This document shows positions 1 through 9,049 of a stretch of 64,000 bases of DNA, one piece after another. Every line of letters starts with the position of its first letter. Within the stretch, counting starts at the first letter, position 1. The stretch covers positions 434,001-498,000 of the forward strand of contig NZ_CP023737.1 in NCBI RefSeq assembly GCF_002752655.1, written 5' to 3'. This DNA is from Methylosinus trichosporium OB3b (lineage in GTDB: Bacteria > Pseudomonadota > Alphaproteobacteria > Rhizobiales > Beijerinckiaceae). The notes beneath the pieces are model-generated. The model did no database searches and had not been told where the DNA came from. It was given only the letters and a program-made list of their open reading frames with translations. Made by a program: the position numbers and the translations under genes.

Positions 1-2855
1 TGCTCGACGATCTCCTCGCCTTCGGCGCGGGCCAGCAGATCATCGTGATGGAGAATGGCGCGCTTCCGCCCGCCGTGGCGCGAGCCTTTCGCGGGCGTCT
101 GTGGCTCGCGGCCACGGCGCTCTATGGCCCCGACATGCGCGCCGCGCTGCTGCGCCGCATCGCGCTCGCGCAGGAGACGAAGCTGCCGCTCATCGCGGTC
201 AATGATCCGCTGATGCATGATCCCGCGCGGCGCCCGCTCGCCGATGTTCTCGCCTGCGTGCGCGAGAAGACGACGCTGGACGAAGCCGGCTTTCTGCTTT
301 CCGCCAACGCCGAGCGCTGTCTGAAGAGCGGCGAGGAGATGGCGCGCCTGTTCGCCGCGGCGCCCGAGGCGGTGGCGGAGACGGCGCGCTTTCTGGACGG
401 CCTCTCCTTTCGCCTCACGGATCTCGCCTATCATTATCCGAGCGAGCTGCGCGAAGGTTTTTCCAGCGAGCAGGAGGCGCTCGCGCATTTTGCACGCGAA
501 GGCGCGAAGACGCGCTATCCGGACGGCGTGCCGGAGACGGTCGAGGCGCTGCTGCGCCACGAGCTGAAGCTCGTTGCGCAATTGAACTACGCCGCCTATT
601 TCCTCACTGTCCACGACATAGTGCGCTTTGCGCGCTCGCGCGGCATTCTCGCGCAGGGGCGCGGCTCGGCCGCCAATTCGGTCATCTGCTATTGCCTCGG
701 CGTCACCGAGGTCGATCCGACGAAGCATGATCTTCTGTTCGAGCGCTTCGTCTCCGCAGCGCGCAACGAGCCGCCCGACATCGACGTCGATTTCGAGCAT
801 GAGCGGCGCGAGGAGGTGATGCAATACATCTACGAGCGCTTCGGCCGCGAGCGCGCCGGCCTCACCGCCAGCGTCGTCACCTATCGCTCGCGCTCGGCCA
901 TACGCGAGGTCGGCAAGGCCTTCGGCCTCTCGGCCGACGTGGTCTCCCGCCTCTCCGGCAATGTGTGGGGCGCGTCTCGCGGCGGCGTTTCCGATGAAGG
1001 CGTCGCGCATGCGGGGCTCGACATGCGCGACCCGCGGCTCGCCAAGGCGCTGGAGCTGACGCGCGAGCTCACCGGCTTTCCGCGCCATCTCTCGCAGCAT
1101 ACTGGCGGCTTCGTCATCACACGCGAGCGTCTCGACGAGGTGGTCCCGCTGGCGCCGGCGGCGATGGAGGGCCGCACCACGATCGAATGGGACAAGGACG
1201 ATCTCGACGCGCTCGGAATATTGAAGATCGACGTGCTGGCGCTCGGCATGCTGACTTGCATGCGCAAGGGCCTCTCTCTGCTCGCCGAACGCTATGGCGT
1301 CGTTCACCGCCTCTCGACGATTCCGGCAGAGGAAAAATGCGTCTACGACATGATCTCGCGCGCCGACACGATCGGCGTGTTCCAGATCGAGAGCCGAGCG
1401 CAAATGTCGATGCTGCCGCGGCTGCGTCCGGAAAAATTCTACGATCTCGTCATCGAGGTGGCGATCGTGCGCCCCGGCCCCATTCAGGGCGACATGGTGC
1501 ATCCTTACTTACGCCGCCGCACCGGCAAGGAGAAGGTCTCCTATCCGTCGAAAGAGCTGGAGCAGGCGCTCGGCAAGACGCTGGGCGTGCCCCTGTTCCA
1601 GGAGCAGGCGATGCGCATCGCCATCGTCGCCGGCGGCTTCACGCCCGAGGAGGCCGACCGGCTGCGCCGCGCCATGGCGACATTCAAGCGCGTCGGCACG
1701 ATCGGACTGTTCCGCGAAAAAATGCTGTCTGGCATGGTCGCGCGCGGTTACGCCCGCGACTTCGCCGAACGCTGCTGGAGCCAGATCGAGGGCTTCGGCT
1801 CCTATGGCTTTCCCGAGAGCCACGCCGCTTCTTTCGCCCTGCTCGTCTATGCCTCGGCCTGGCTCAAATGCCGCTATCCGGATGTGTTCTGCTGCGCGCT
1901 CTTGAACTCGCAGCCGATGGGCTTCTATGCGCCGGCGCAGATCGTGCGCGACGCGCAGGAACATGGCGTCGGCGTGCATGAGGTCGACGTCAATTTCTCC
2001 GATTGGGATTGCACGCTGACGCCGCGCGCCGGCGAGACGCGGCTGCATCCACGCCATGTAGCGATGGCGCAGGACATTCGCGCGACGCAGGATGTGCGTC
2101 TCGGCTTTCGCCAGATCGTCGGAGTGAAGGAGGAGGACATGCGCCGCCTCGTCGCGCGCCGCGGCGCCGGTTATGATTCCGTGCGCGATCTGTGGCTGCG
2201 CGGCGAGCTCTCGCCCGCCGTGCTGGAGCGCCTCGCCGAGGCCGGCGCCTTCGCCTCGCTCGGCCTGCCGCGACGCGACGCGCTCTGGGCCGTGCAGGGA
2301 CTCAATCGCGTCGGCGACAAGGACGATCTGCCGCTCTTGCGCGATCTCGCCTTCGCGCCGCAGGAGCCGGACGCGCATCTGCCGCCGCTGCCGCCGGGCG
2401 CCGAGGTGATCGAGGATTATCGGTTTTTGTCGCTGTCGCTGAAGGCGCATCCCGTGGCGTTTCTGCGCCAGCGGCTCGCGGCGAAGGGGATCGTCCCCTG
2501 CTCCGCGCTCGGCGGCGGTCCGACCTCCGTGCGCGACGGCGCGCGCGTCATGGTCGCCGGCCTCGTGCTGGTGCGCCAGCGTCCGGGCTCGGCGAGCGGC
2601 GTCGTCTTCATGACCATCGAGGATGAGACGGGCGTCGCCAATATCGTCGTCTGGCCCAAATTATTCGAGCGCCAGCGGCCGGAAGTGATCGGCTCACGAC
2701 TCGTTTCGGTGACGGGCCGCGTGCAGAACGAATCCGGCGTCGTGCATGTGATCGCGCAGAAGATCGAGGATATGAGCGCCGATCTGCGCCTGCTCGAGCA
2801 TTCGCGCGCGGCGAAGGCGCGCGAGGCCATGCCGAAGGGGCGGAATTTCCAGTAA
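1..2855 (+). CDS. dnaE2: Error-prone DNA polymerase DnaE2 (5' end outside window)
   Basis: The reading frame is open from base 3, so the gene starts before the window; about 950 residues are visible against roughly 1,050-1,150 for the family, so most of the N-terminal PHP domain is missing. This is the C-family alpha-subunit homologue that works with ImuA and ImuB in SOS-induced translesion synthesis. Visible support is the polymerase motif PPDIDVDFEHERREE near base 771, with its Asp pair, a helix-hairpin-helix stretch around bases 2100-2300, and a C-terminal OB fold (VRDGARVMVAGLVLVRQR). The imuA-imuB partners would be expected just upstream, outside the window. It ends at a TAA only 15 bases from the stop of a convergent AT-rich gene. 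DnaE1 is less likely because of the short C terminus without a tau-binding extension. Confidence 0.93.
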   Translation, partial: LDDLLAFGAGQQIIVMENGALPPAVARAFRGRLWLAATALYGPDMRAALLRRIALAQETKLPLIAVNDPLMHDPARRPLADVLACVREKTTLDEAGFLLSANAERCLKSGEEMARLFAAAPEAVAETARFLDGLSFRLTDLAYHYPSELREGFSSEQEALAHFAREGAKTRYPDGVPETVEALLRHELKLVAQLNYAAYFLTVHDIVRFARSRGILAQGRGSAANSVICYCLGVTEVDPTKHDLLFERFVSAARNEPPDIDVDFEHERREEVMQYIYERFGRERAGLTASVVTYRSRSAIREVGKAFGLSADVVSRLSGNVWGASRGGVSDEGVAHAGLDMRDPRLAKALELTRELTGFPRHLSQHTGGFVITRERLDEVVPLAPAAMEGRTTIEWDKDDLDALGILKIDVLALGMLTCMRKGLSLLAERYGVVHRLSTIPAEEKCVYDMISRADTIGVFQIESRAQMSMLPRLRPEKFYDLVIEVAIVRPGPIQGDMVHPYLRRRTGKEKVSYPSKELEQALGKTLGVPLFQEQAMRIAIVAGGFTPEEADRLRRAMATFKRVGTIGLFREKMLSGMVARGYARDFAERCWSQIEGFGSYGFPESHAASFALLVYASAWLKCRYPDVFCCALLNSQPMGFYAPAQIVRDAQEHGVGVHEVDVNFSDWDCTLTPRAGETRLHPRHVAMAQDIRATQDVRLGFRQIVGVKEEDMRRLVARRGAGYDSVRDLWLRGELSPAVLERLAEAGAFASLGLPRRDALWAVQGLNRVGDKDDLPLLRDLAFAPQEPDAHLPPLPPGAEVIEDYRFLSLSLKAHPVAFLRQRLAAKGIVPCSALGGGPTSVRDGARVMVAGLVLVRQRPGSASGVVFMTIEDETGVANIVVWPKLFERQRPEVIGSRLVSVTGRVQNESGVVHVIAQKIEDMSADLRLLEHSRAAKAREAMPKGRNFQ

Positions 2856-4200
2856 TTAGCCGAAATAAATTTACAGCTGAACTTTGCTGCTCAGAAATAA
2901 AAGAAGCTCAGCCATGCTTTGTTCCATTTTTTTAATCTCAGCGATAGCCCCCTCCCAGGTTCCAACTCCATATTCCTTATAGATATTTTGTTCCATTTCC
3001 TCGACGCTTAGACGTATTTTTTCAATGACATCATCCAGCTCCTCCGTAAATTTCTGCCGCCGAGTAGCGATCAATTGTGATACAAATACTACTGACAAAA
3101 CAATAACAAATAATATTTGTATCATATTGGCCGCATACGATAACGGAGAAACCGCCATCAGCTCGCGCGTTGACGCAAATACCATTGTATTAAAGCTATA
3201 ATGAAAAAACGTAAACATCGAAGGAAACCCAATTTCGTCATACTTAAAAGAATCAATATCTATCTTACAAATCGCTAAATTTACTGCAAAAAATACAACA
3301 ACCGTATAAATAAATAAAAATAGCGTTGCTACAGCACCAGATATCGCAGGAAATCCACTACGCTTATAATCCCTAAGAATTGTTGCAGAAAAAAGACATG
3401 CCCTGCTTACAATCAAAGATATCTGCAGATTGCCGCGGTATGCAGCTAATTGACTAGGGTTCATTTCACAAACCGGTGGTAAGTCCTTTATTTTCTCTGA
3501 AAATGGCTTTGACTCAACAAATTTCTTTCCGATATCTGGAATCTTTTTGTAAATTCCTATCACCTTTGACATTTTAAATGCAGATACAATCGATGATATG
3601 TACTCTATACAATTCAATCCAACCAACGCGAACCCGGCCACCCAAAGAAGCATTTGGTCAAGAGATACTAAGATCACGAGGATGGAGGCAAGAAATACAG
3701 AAAACATAAGAAATTTTAGTCGGAAACTGTTTACAAATACCGCCAATCCATTGACAACCGCAACGAGCAACATCCAGCTTTTCGTCTTCCAAATCATATA
3801 TAAAGGTAAGTATATAATAGATATCGCCGGATAAAATAATATAAACATAAAAAATTTAACAATTTGCCATCTGCTAAATATAAGCATTGAAAACGCAACC
3901 GCGAAAATTATTGAAAAAATTTTATAGTCAAGAATCCACAATAAATTATTTGCTATGATTCCGATAACAAACACATCTATGTCAAATACAAATAACTTTA
4001 TGACGACATATATCCAAAATATTATTGCGAAAAAATGCATTACATACTTAACATACGAGGTACTCCGCGACGTAGCTATACTAGCCTGTTGCTCAAGCAG
4101 ATCCGACATTAGGCCGATTCCTAAGATATTACCGCGACACCGAGGCGTTATATGCTATTTTTCTCACAGCTGACAGCAACTTGTCCTGTTTGTTCGCGGC
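2856..4200. other. AT-rich island
   Basis: Base composition changes abruptly right after the dnaE2 stop: runs of A and T dominate until about base 4200, where the GC-rich background returns. It contains one gene (2871-4109, minus). No integrase, transposase, tRNA or obvious direct repeats border it, so acquisition by transfer is inferred from composition only. The 217 bases between this gene and the next (4110-4326) hold no gene that I can recognise. Confidence 0.7.
2871..4109 (-). CDS. Membrane protein with K+-channel-like pore module lacking the GYG filter
   Basis: A 412-residue protein of unknown function. Hydrophobic segments lie at about 20-42, 44-60, 63-80, 85-105, 111-126 and 131-170. 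A hydrophilic linker (about 180-225) is followed by a two-helix pore module: helix 259-281, re-entrant stretch 298-323, helix 326-348. Residues 304-324 line up without gaps with the classic two-TM channel pore (FSFVTLTTLGYGD type followed by VSPL): YSFNTM, VFA, then STRE in place of GYGD, then VSPLS. The C-terminal tail (352-400) looks like a coiled coil. The fold resemblance is my reading of the sequence; the missing filter argues against K+ selectivity. ATG start, with AGGA 8 bases upstream. Codon use is AT-rich, unlike every neighbour, suggesting recent transfer. Confidence 0.7.
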   Translation of the reverse strand: MSDLLEQQASIATSRSTSYVKYVMHFFAIIFWIYVVIKLFVFDIDVFVIGIIANNLLWILDYKIFSIIFAVAFSMLIFSRWQIVKFFMFILFYPAISIIYLPLYMIWKTKSWMLLVAVVNGLAVFVNSFRLKFLMFSVFLASILVILVSLDQMLLWVAGFALVGLNCIEYISSIVSAFKMSKVIGIYKKIPDIGKKFVESKPFSEKIKDLPPVCEMNPSQLAAYRGNLQISLIVSRACLFSATILRDYKRSGFPAISGAVATLFLFIYTVVVFFAVNLAICKIDIDSFKYDEIGFPSMFTFFHYSFNTMVFASTRELMAVSPLSYAANMIQILFVIVLSVVFVSQLIATRRQKFTEELDDVIEKIRLSVEEMEQNIYKEYGVGTWEGAIAEIKKMEQSMAELLLFLSSKVQL

Positions 4201-4326
4201 TTGTTCCGCATTGCTGCCGAGTCGCCATATCTCATCACGGCGGTTGGCTATCCGATATCAAGCTTATATACCAAAACTTGGCTGCGCTAGCCCAGCAAAA
4301 GGATCGTATCGCTGAGCACTGTTGAT

Positions 4327-5220
4327 ATGGTCACGATATTCGACGCCCCGCCGGGCGCGCTCGTCCGCGTCGCGCCGGCGACGCGCCGCATCGTCGCGCC
4401 CAATCCGGGCGCCTTCACCTTCACCGGCACTTGCAGCTATATTCTCGGCGACGGCGATGTCGCGATCGTCGATCCGGGGCCGGCGATCGATTCGCATGTC
4501 GAGGCGCTGCTCGCGGCGATCGAGGGCGAGCGGCTGCGCTACATCCTCGTCACCCATACGCATCGCGACCATTCGCCCGCCGCGCGTCTTCTGCAGGCGC
4601 GCACGGGCGCCGTCGTCGCCGGCTGCGCGGCCTATGCGCCGCCGCCCGATCTCGCCGTGACCGGCCCCGGACTCGACGCCGCGCATGATCGCGATTATGC
4701 GCCGGATCGCGTTCTCGCCGATGGCGAGACCATCGCTTTCGGCGGCCTCGCCATCGAAACGGTGGCGACTCCTGGCCATACGACCAATCACCTCTGCTTC
4801 GCGCTGCGCGAGACCGGCGCGCTGTTCACCGGCGATCATGTGATGGGCTGGGCGACGACGGTGATCGCGCCACCCGACGGGGCGATGGGCGATTATCTCG
4901 CCTCGATGGAGAAGCTGCGCGCGCGTGGCGACACGATCTATTGGCCGGCGCATGGCGGCCCGGTGCTGGAGCCGCAACGCTACGCGCGCGCTCTCATGCA
5001 TCATCGCCGCCAGCGCGAGCAGGCCATTCTGCAAAGGCTCGAGGCCGGCGACGAGACCATCCCGATCATTGTCGCGCGCATCTATGAAGGAACGGATTCG
5101 CGTCTGCACGGCGCGGCGGCTCTGTCGGTGTTCGCGCATCTCGAGGACCTCGTCGAGCGCGGCCTCGCCCGCTGCGACGGCGCGCCGACGCCAGCGGCGC
5201 GATACTTCAAGACCGAGTGA
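4327..5220 (+). CDS. MBL-fold metallo-hydrolase (LACTB2/beta-lactamase-like)
   Basis: A 297-residue metallo-beta-lactamase-fold hydrolase. The metal-binding motif THTHRDH is at 76-82, followed by further ligands in the GHTTNH segment, in TGDHVMGW (Asp) and in the late PAHGG (His). The C-terminal 70 residues look like the small winged helix found in LACTB2-like proteins. Members cleave diverse substrates (thioesters, RNA, glutathione adducts), so the substrate cannot be read from sequence. The ATG at 4327 begins the conserved N terminus. A long antisense frame over the same DNA is a GC-rich shadow. Confidence 0.88.
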   Translation: MVTIFDAPPGALVRVAPATRRIVAPNPGAFTFTGTCSYILGDGDVAIVDPGPAIDSHVEALLAAIEGERLRYILVTHTHRDHSPAARLLQARTGAVVAGCAAYAPPPDLAVTGPGLDAAHDRDYAPDRVLADGETIAFGGLAIETVATPGHTTNHLCFALRETGALFTGDHVMGWATTVIAPPDGAMGDYLASMEKLRARGDTIYWPAHGGPVLEPQRYARALMHHRRQREQAILQRLEAGDETIPIIVARIYEGTDSRLHGAAALSVFAHLEDLVERGLARCDGAPTPAARYFKTE

Positions 5221-5320
5221 GACCAGACACAAAGCGGACACGAATTCGACGTTAGACAGCTGCGCGCTCTTTAAATATGATCCGGCGATCGTTCATTCTT
5301 AGGACAATCAAGGGTTAGAC

Positions 5321-6145
5321 ATGGCAGGACAAGACGAGGCCGTCTATCCGCTCGGCTACACCTCCGTGGAGGCCGATAGGCTCGAAAGGCAGGCTGCGTT
5401 CTTGAATGATCTGACCGAGGACATGCTCCGGCGCGCCGGCCTGCGCCCGGGCATGAGGGTGCTCGACATCGGCTGCGGCATGGGAGACGTGTCGCTGCTG
5501 GCGGCGCGCCTCGTCGGTCCGAGCGGATCGGTCGTCGGCGTCGATCGCGATGCGGAAGGCTTGAATCGCGCGCGGGCCAAGGCCGCAGCGGCCGAGCTCG
5601 CCAATGTCGAGTTTCGTCGCGCCGAGCTGCCCGAGATCGGCTTCGACGACAAATTCGACGCGCTGATCGGCCGGCTGGTCATGATCTATTTTCCCGATCC
5701 TGCGGCTGGGCTGCGGCATTTGCTGTCCTATGTCGTCCCCGGCGGCATCGTCGCGTTTCAGGAGCCGGACCTCTCGCGCGCCGGCACCGTTCCGGAAACG
5801 CCGTCCATGGCGGAGGCGGTCGTCCGCATGAATCTGGTGTTCGAGCGCCGCGGCTTTCATCCGCGCATCGGCGCCTCGCTCGGCCAGGTGTTCACCGCCG
5901 CCGGCCTCGCGCCATCGCTGCTGGGCACGACCCGGATGGAGCATGGCGGCAGCGGCTTCTGCCCGGCGTGGCTCGCCGCGACGATCCGCAGCCTCGCGCC
6001 GGCAATGGTCGAGACGAAGGTGGCGACCGAGGCCGAGATCGATTGCGAGACGCTGGAGCAGCGGGTGCGGCGAGAGGCGGACGAGATCGGCGCCATGGTG
6101 CTGGGGCCGCTGATGGTGGGCGCCTGGGCGGTCAAGCCGAGCTGA
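5321..6145 (+). CDS. Class I SAM-dependent methyltransferase
   Basis: A 274-residue UbiE/Coq5-like methyltransferase. Motif I, VLDIGCGMGD, is at 47-56, the acidic end of beta strand 2 is VVGVDRD, and a motif-IV-like stretch is FDALIGRLVMIY. The methyl acceptor cannot be inferred. The ATG is preceded by AAGGG 8 bases upstream. It is followed, 9 bases on, by the convergent end of an alpha/beta hydrolase, so the two are not co-transcribed. It stands apart from the MBL gene by 100 bases in the same direction and could share its transcript. Confidence 0.88.
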   Translation: MAGQDEAVYPLGYTSVEADRLERQAAFLNDLTEDMLRRAGLRPGMRVLDIGCGMGDVSLLAARLVGPSGSVVGVDRDAEGLNRARAKAAAAELANVEFRRAELPEIGFDDKFDALIGRLVMIYFPDPAAGLRHLLSYVVPGGIVAFQEPDLSRAGTVPETPSMAEAVVRMNLVFERRGFHPRIGASLGQVFTAAGLAPSLLGTTRMEHGGSGFCPAWLAATIRSLAPAMVETKVATEAEIDCETLEQRVRREADEIGAMVLGPLMVGAWAVKPS

Positions 6146-6154
6146 GCCAGCTCC

Positions 6155-7015
6155 TCAGATGGGCGTCGCCGCCTGCGGACGGCAGCCGCCGATGACCCAA
6201 TCGGCGATGGCGTCGGCGACGCTCTCCCACCCCCGCTCCAGCATCATATCATGCGCCATATCCGGAAAAATTGTCGACTCGACGCCATAGGCGGCGGCGA
6301 TGCGCTTCGTGGTCGCGACGGAGAAGATTTCGTCCTTCTCGGCGCCCATCACCCGCACCGGCGTGCCTTTCGCCGGCTTGCACAAGTCCAGGAACAACAG
6401 ATCGAGATAAGCGAGAAAAGCCTCGTCGCCCATTTTCGAGGCGAACAGGTCGACCTCGGCGTCGGACATCGAGGCCGAGAAGAACAGGCGGCGCACCCGA
6501 TCCGGCGTCGCCACCATCGGGCGCAGGCGCAGGGTCAGATGGACGCGCAGCAGGCCGAGCGGATCGATGTGGAGCAGCTTGCACAAGAGCCTCGCGACCC
6601 CAAAGGGCGGCGCCGATGCGAGCAGCACGACGCCGGGCAGGCGCCGCCGCTCCATCAGCTTCTGCGTCACGAAGCCGCCCATCGAATGGCCGATGATCAC
6701 CGGTGGCGCGCGCAGCCCGGTCGTCGCTTCCTCGAGATCGTCGACATAATCACGCACCCGCGTCATGCGCAGACGGTCGTGACCGGCGCTCGCGCCATGC
6801 CCACGCAGGCTCAAAGCGTGAACGTCGAGCCCCTTTTGCGCGACGCGGTCGAGAAATCCGCGATATTCCCAGCACCATGCGCCGTGCCATCCGCCATGCA
6901 CGAATAAGAGCGGCGGCGAGCCGTGGTCGACGCCGCCGCCTGATCTGCTGATCACCTCCAAACGGGCCGGTCCCGAAGCGGGGGAGCCTCGCGCCGTCTG
7001 GTCCCCTCCGTGCAT
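6155..7015 (-). CDS. Alpha/beta hydrolase
   Basis: A 286-residue alpha/beta-hydrolase-fold enzyme. The oxyanion loop FVHGGWHGAWCW is near residue 38. The nucleophile elbow GHSMGG has its Ser at about 111, a candidate acid is the Asp in GAEKDEIF, and the His is in DMAHDMM near the C terminus, giving a complete Ser-Asp-His triad. The HGGWHGAWCW signature is shared with esterase/methylesterase-like members, but the substrate is unknown. An in-frame GTG lies 12 bases upstream; I prefer the ATG at 7015 because GAGG sits 6 bases before it. The 249 bases up to the next gene hold no gene I can support. Confidence 0.87.
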   Translation of the reverse strand: MHGGDQTARGSPASGPARLEVISRSGGGVDHGSPPLLFVHGGWHGAWCWEYRGFLDRVAQKGLDVHALSLRGHGASAGHDRLRMTRVRDYVDDLEEATTGLRAPPVIIGHSMGGFVTQKLMERRRLPGVVLLASAPPFGVARLLCKLLHIDPLGLLRVHLTLRLRPMVATPDRVRRLFFSASMSDAEVDLFASKMGDEAFLAYLDLLFLDLCKPAKGTPVRVMGAEKDEIFSVATTKRIAAAYGVESTIFPDMAHDMMLERGWESVADAIADWVIGGCRPQAATPI

Positions 7016-7264
7016 CAACCGCCTCACCCTCCGCGAATTCGTCGCTCATCGCCCCGCTCGGCCGCGAAAAACTATGCCATATTGCTACGAGCAAGCTCAA
7101 GTATCACTCAGGACTAGCTTTTTTGCTTTTCCACATGCGCGGTGCGCGACGCATGAGCGCCCAGCCTCACGAGAGAGCTGGGAGCAAAAACCGACTTGTC
7201 CATCTTGTGGAAGGAAACAGGTCGAGCCGTGGCGGGGCGCGATCGAGGCGCGCGGCGGCGGCGG

Positions 7265-8056
7265 TCAGCGGTCGGTCAGCCCTTCCTGCAGCTCTTCCGC
7301 GAGCTGCCGGATACGCTTCGCATTGGCGCCGAAGTCATGGCGGCCGTTGCGCGAGGTCGAGCGCATGTCGATGCGCGTCTGGCCGGCGAGCGGCCGTAGA
7401 CGCACGGTGATGTCGTCATCGAAGCCCATCACCAGAGTACGGTCCATGAAATCGATATGGCCGACGCCGGAACGGCCATTGGGCGGACGCTGGTCGACGA
7501 TGCGCCAGCCGCGCTTCTTCGCCGTGTCGAGCACGAGCTGAAACGCCTCATCGGCCTCGAGGTCGACGACGATCGGCTCGATGTCGGCGTAAGCAGCGCG
7601 CTGCGCCTCCGCCGCATCCGGCGAAAACGCCCGAGGCCGATAGGATTGGCGCGCCCGCAAGGCGGCGCTCGACAGCGAAAATTGCGGCGGGTCGGCGAGA
7701 TCGGTGGAAATATCGGAGAGCACCGGCAGGCGCACGGCCTCCGCGGCGAGATAGGCTGGATAGCCGAGCGTCAGCGCCGCGAGCAGGAAGCCGATGAGCG
7801 CGTCGCCGAGGCCGCGCCGGCCGGTCTGCCAGATGATGACGCAGGCGGCGAAAAACAGGAGCATCGCGATGAGCGCGATGAGGATCGCTCCGCCGACCAC
7901 GGCGAGGCTCGCCTGTGGCTCGACCGCATGGGTGCGCGCGAGCGCCACCGCTATGGCCGCGACCGGAACCGAGAACAGCCCCAGCCGGCGGCACCAGACG
8001 GCGGCGTTGGAAACCGGCTCCTCGGGAATCTGGCGCAGCAGCATGGAAGAAAACAT
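7265..8056 (-). CDS. DUF1499 family membrane protein
   Basis: A 263-residue protein. Three hydrophobic segments (about 25-45, 50-77 and 82-105) are followed by a soluble C-terminal domain of the DUF1499 type. Recognisable marks are the stretch GWRIVDQRPP, the conserved MDRTLVMGFDDDITVRLRP-like strand pattern, and the final R-Q-L-A-E-E-L helix. The family's function is unknown; members are common in alphaproteobacteria. The ATG at 8056 was chosen; a second Met 12 bases downstream is also possible. Confidence 0.85.
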   Translation of the reverse strand: MFSSMLLRQIPEEPVSNAAVWCRRLGLFSVPVAAIAVALARTHAVEPQASLAVVGGAILIALIAMLLFFAACVIIWQTGRRGLGDALIGFLLAALTLGYPAYLAAEAVRLPVLSDISTDLADPPQFSLSSAALRARQSYRPRAFSPDAAEAQRAAYADIEPIVVDLEADEAFQLVLDTAKKRGWRIVDQRPPNGRSGVGHIDFMDRTLVMGFDDDITVRLRPLAGQTRIDMRSTSRNGRHDFGANAKRIRQLAEELQEGLTDR

Positions 8057-8208
8057 AGCACCGATCGCCGCGCCGTCGCCACCGCGGTTTCCGAACCGGC
8101 GCGGCCGCGCCTGTGAACGGCGTCGGGAGATTTACGCATCCTTAACTCGGGAAAGCGAGAGTTTAAATCAATTCCTCCCTAACCACGACCAGTAGCAGAG
8201 TTCGAGCC

Positions 8209-8406
8209 ATGTCCAATGTCTTCGCGAAGGATTTCAGCGAGCCGCGCGCCAGTGATCGTCCCCAGGATCTGCTCGCCCGCCTCTATCGGGAGATCGGCCT
8301 TTCGGCGGTGGCCGCGGCGCTGGATGTGATGACCTATTCGAGCGAGCCCGAGCAGCCGCCACAGGCGCAAATCCCGGCCATCCTCGAGGAAGACCTCGCC
8401 GCCTGA
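8209..8406 (+). CDS. Small hypothetical protein
   Basis: A 65-residue acidic protein without a signal peptide or membrane segment. It has a predicted central helix (LLARLYREIGLSAVAAALDV) and a Pro/Glu-rich tail ending EEDLAA. I do not recognise a family. Coding character is supported by GC-rich third positions and a clean ATG, but the ribosome-binding site is weak. It stands alone between the divergent DUF1499 gene and the iron-signalling cluster. The 169 bases after it hold no gene that I can see. Confidence 0.55.
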   Translation: MSNVFAKDFSEPRASDRPQDLLARLYREIGLSAVAAALDVMTYSSEPEQPPQAQIPAILEEDLAA

Positions 8407-8546
8407 CCGGCGACCGGTCAGCCTCGCGCATATCTCGCAATTGACAGCGATGATCGGCTAACGAACGGGCGACGAGCCGCCGAACTGTGGCCTCGTCGCA
8501 ACAGCGCCTCGAATATCGACGCTTTTCGCATCCGCTCGTTGACCGC

Positions 8547-8572
8547 GGAAATTCGACGGATTTATTTTCGTC
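8547..8572 (+). promoter_or_regulatory. Possible ECF-sigma-type promoter
   Basis: GGAAAT at 8547-8552 and CGTC at 8569-8572 are 16 bases apart, the arrangement typical of ECF sigma-factor promoters (GGAA at -35, GTC at -10). It lies directly before the small secreted protein and the FecI-like gene, where autoregulation would be expected. A start site 6-8 bases downstream would fall inside the first codons of the annotated small gene, so that gene may start at the Met at 8603 instead. Short motif, weak evidence. Confidence 0.3.
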
Positions 8573-8575
8573 GGG

Positions 8576-8962
8576 ATGAGGAAGCTGCTCTCCCCGCGCC
8601 CGATGGCGCGCCGGCTCGTCGCCGGCGCGGCGGCTCTCCTCTTTGCGCTGCAGGCGCTCGCCCTCGTCGGCGCCGCGGCGGCTCGCGCCAGCGGCGCCTT
8701 CGGCGCCGGCGTCTCCGCGACGCGCTGCGTCGGCGCCAGCGACGACGCGCCGATCACGCGCCATGGCGCCGAGGATCATTGTCTCCAATGCGCGAGCCGA
8801 GAGACGCCGGGGCCGGCGGCCGTCGAGCCCTCCAAGACGCGCGTCTTCGTCCCGTTCGGCGTCCGCTGGTCCATCTGGTCCAGAGACGCCGACTCGGCCC
8901 GCGCGCCTCCACTCGGCTGGGCCAGTTCCTGGTCCTCGCGCGCTCCTCCCTTCCCGTCCTGA
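8576..8962 (+). CDS. Small secreted protein, DUF2946-like
   Basis: A 128-residue protein with a signal peptide (basic start, hydrophobic stretch about 12-37, AAARA before the mature part). It carries a His-Cys-x-x-Cys motif (DHCLQC) and ends in a SRAPPFPS tail. That layout resembles DUF2946-type periplasmic proteins often found near metal or TonB uptake genes, so I suggest a metal-related role without proof. It lies 87 bases before the FecI-like sigma gene and is probably part of the same unit. A start at 8603 (MARRLVAG) is an equally good alternative. Confidence 0.55.
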   Translation: MRKLLSPRPMARRLVAGAAALLFALQALALVGAAAARASGAFGAGVSATRCVGASDDAPITRHGAEDHCLQCASRETPGPAAVEPSKTRVFVPFGVRWSIWSRDADSARAPPLGWASSWSSRAPPFPS

Positions 8963-9049
8963 TCGCCGACGCCCGCGACCGCGCCGACGCCGCGTCGGCG
9001 CGTCACACTTTCGGACCGCGCATCTGCGCAGCATCGGGACGGAGCTTCC

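Noticed and set aside
4264..5241. A 325-codon minus-strand frame over the MBL hydrolase
   Set aside because: Shadow of the hydrolase; no domain, biased Arg/Ala/Gly composition.
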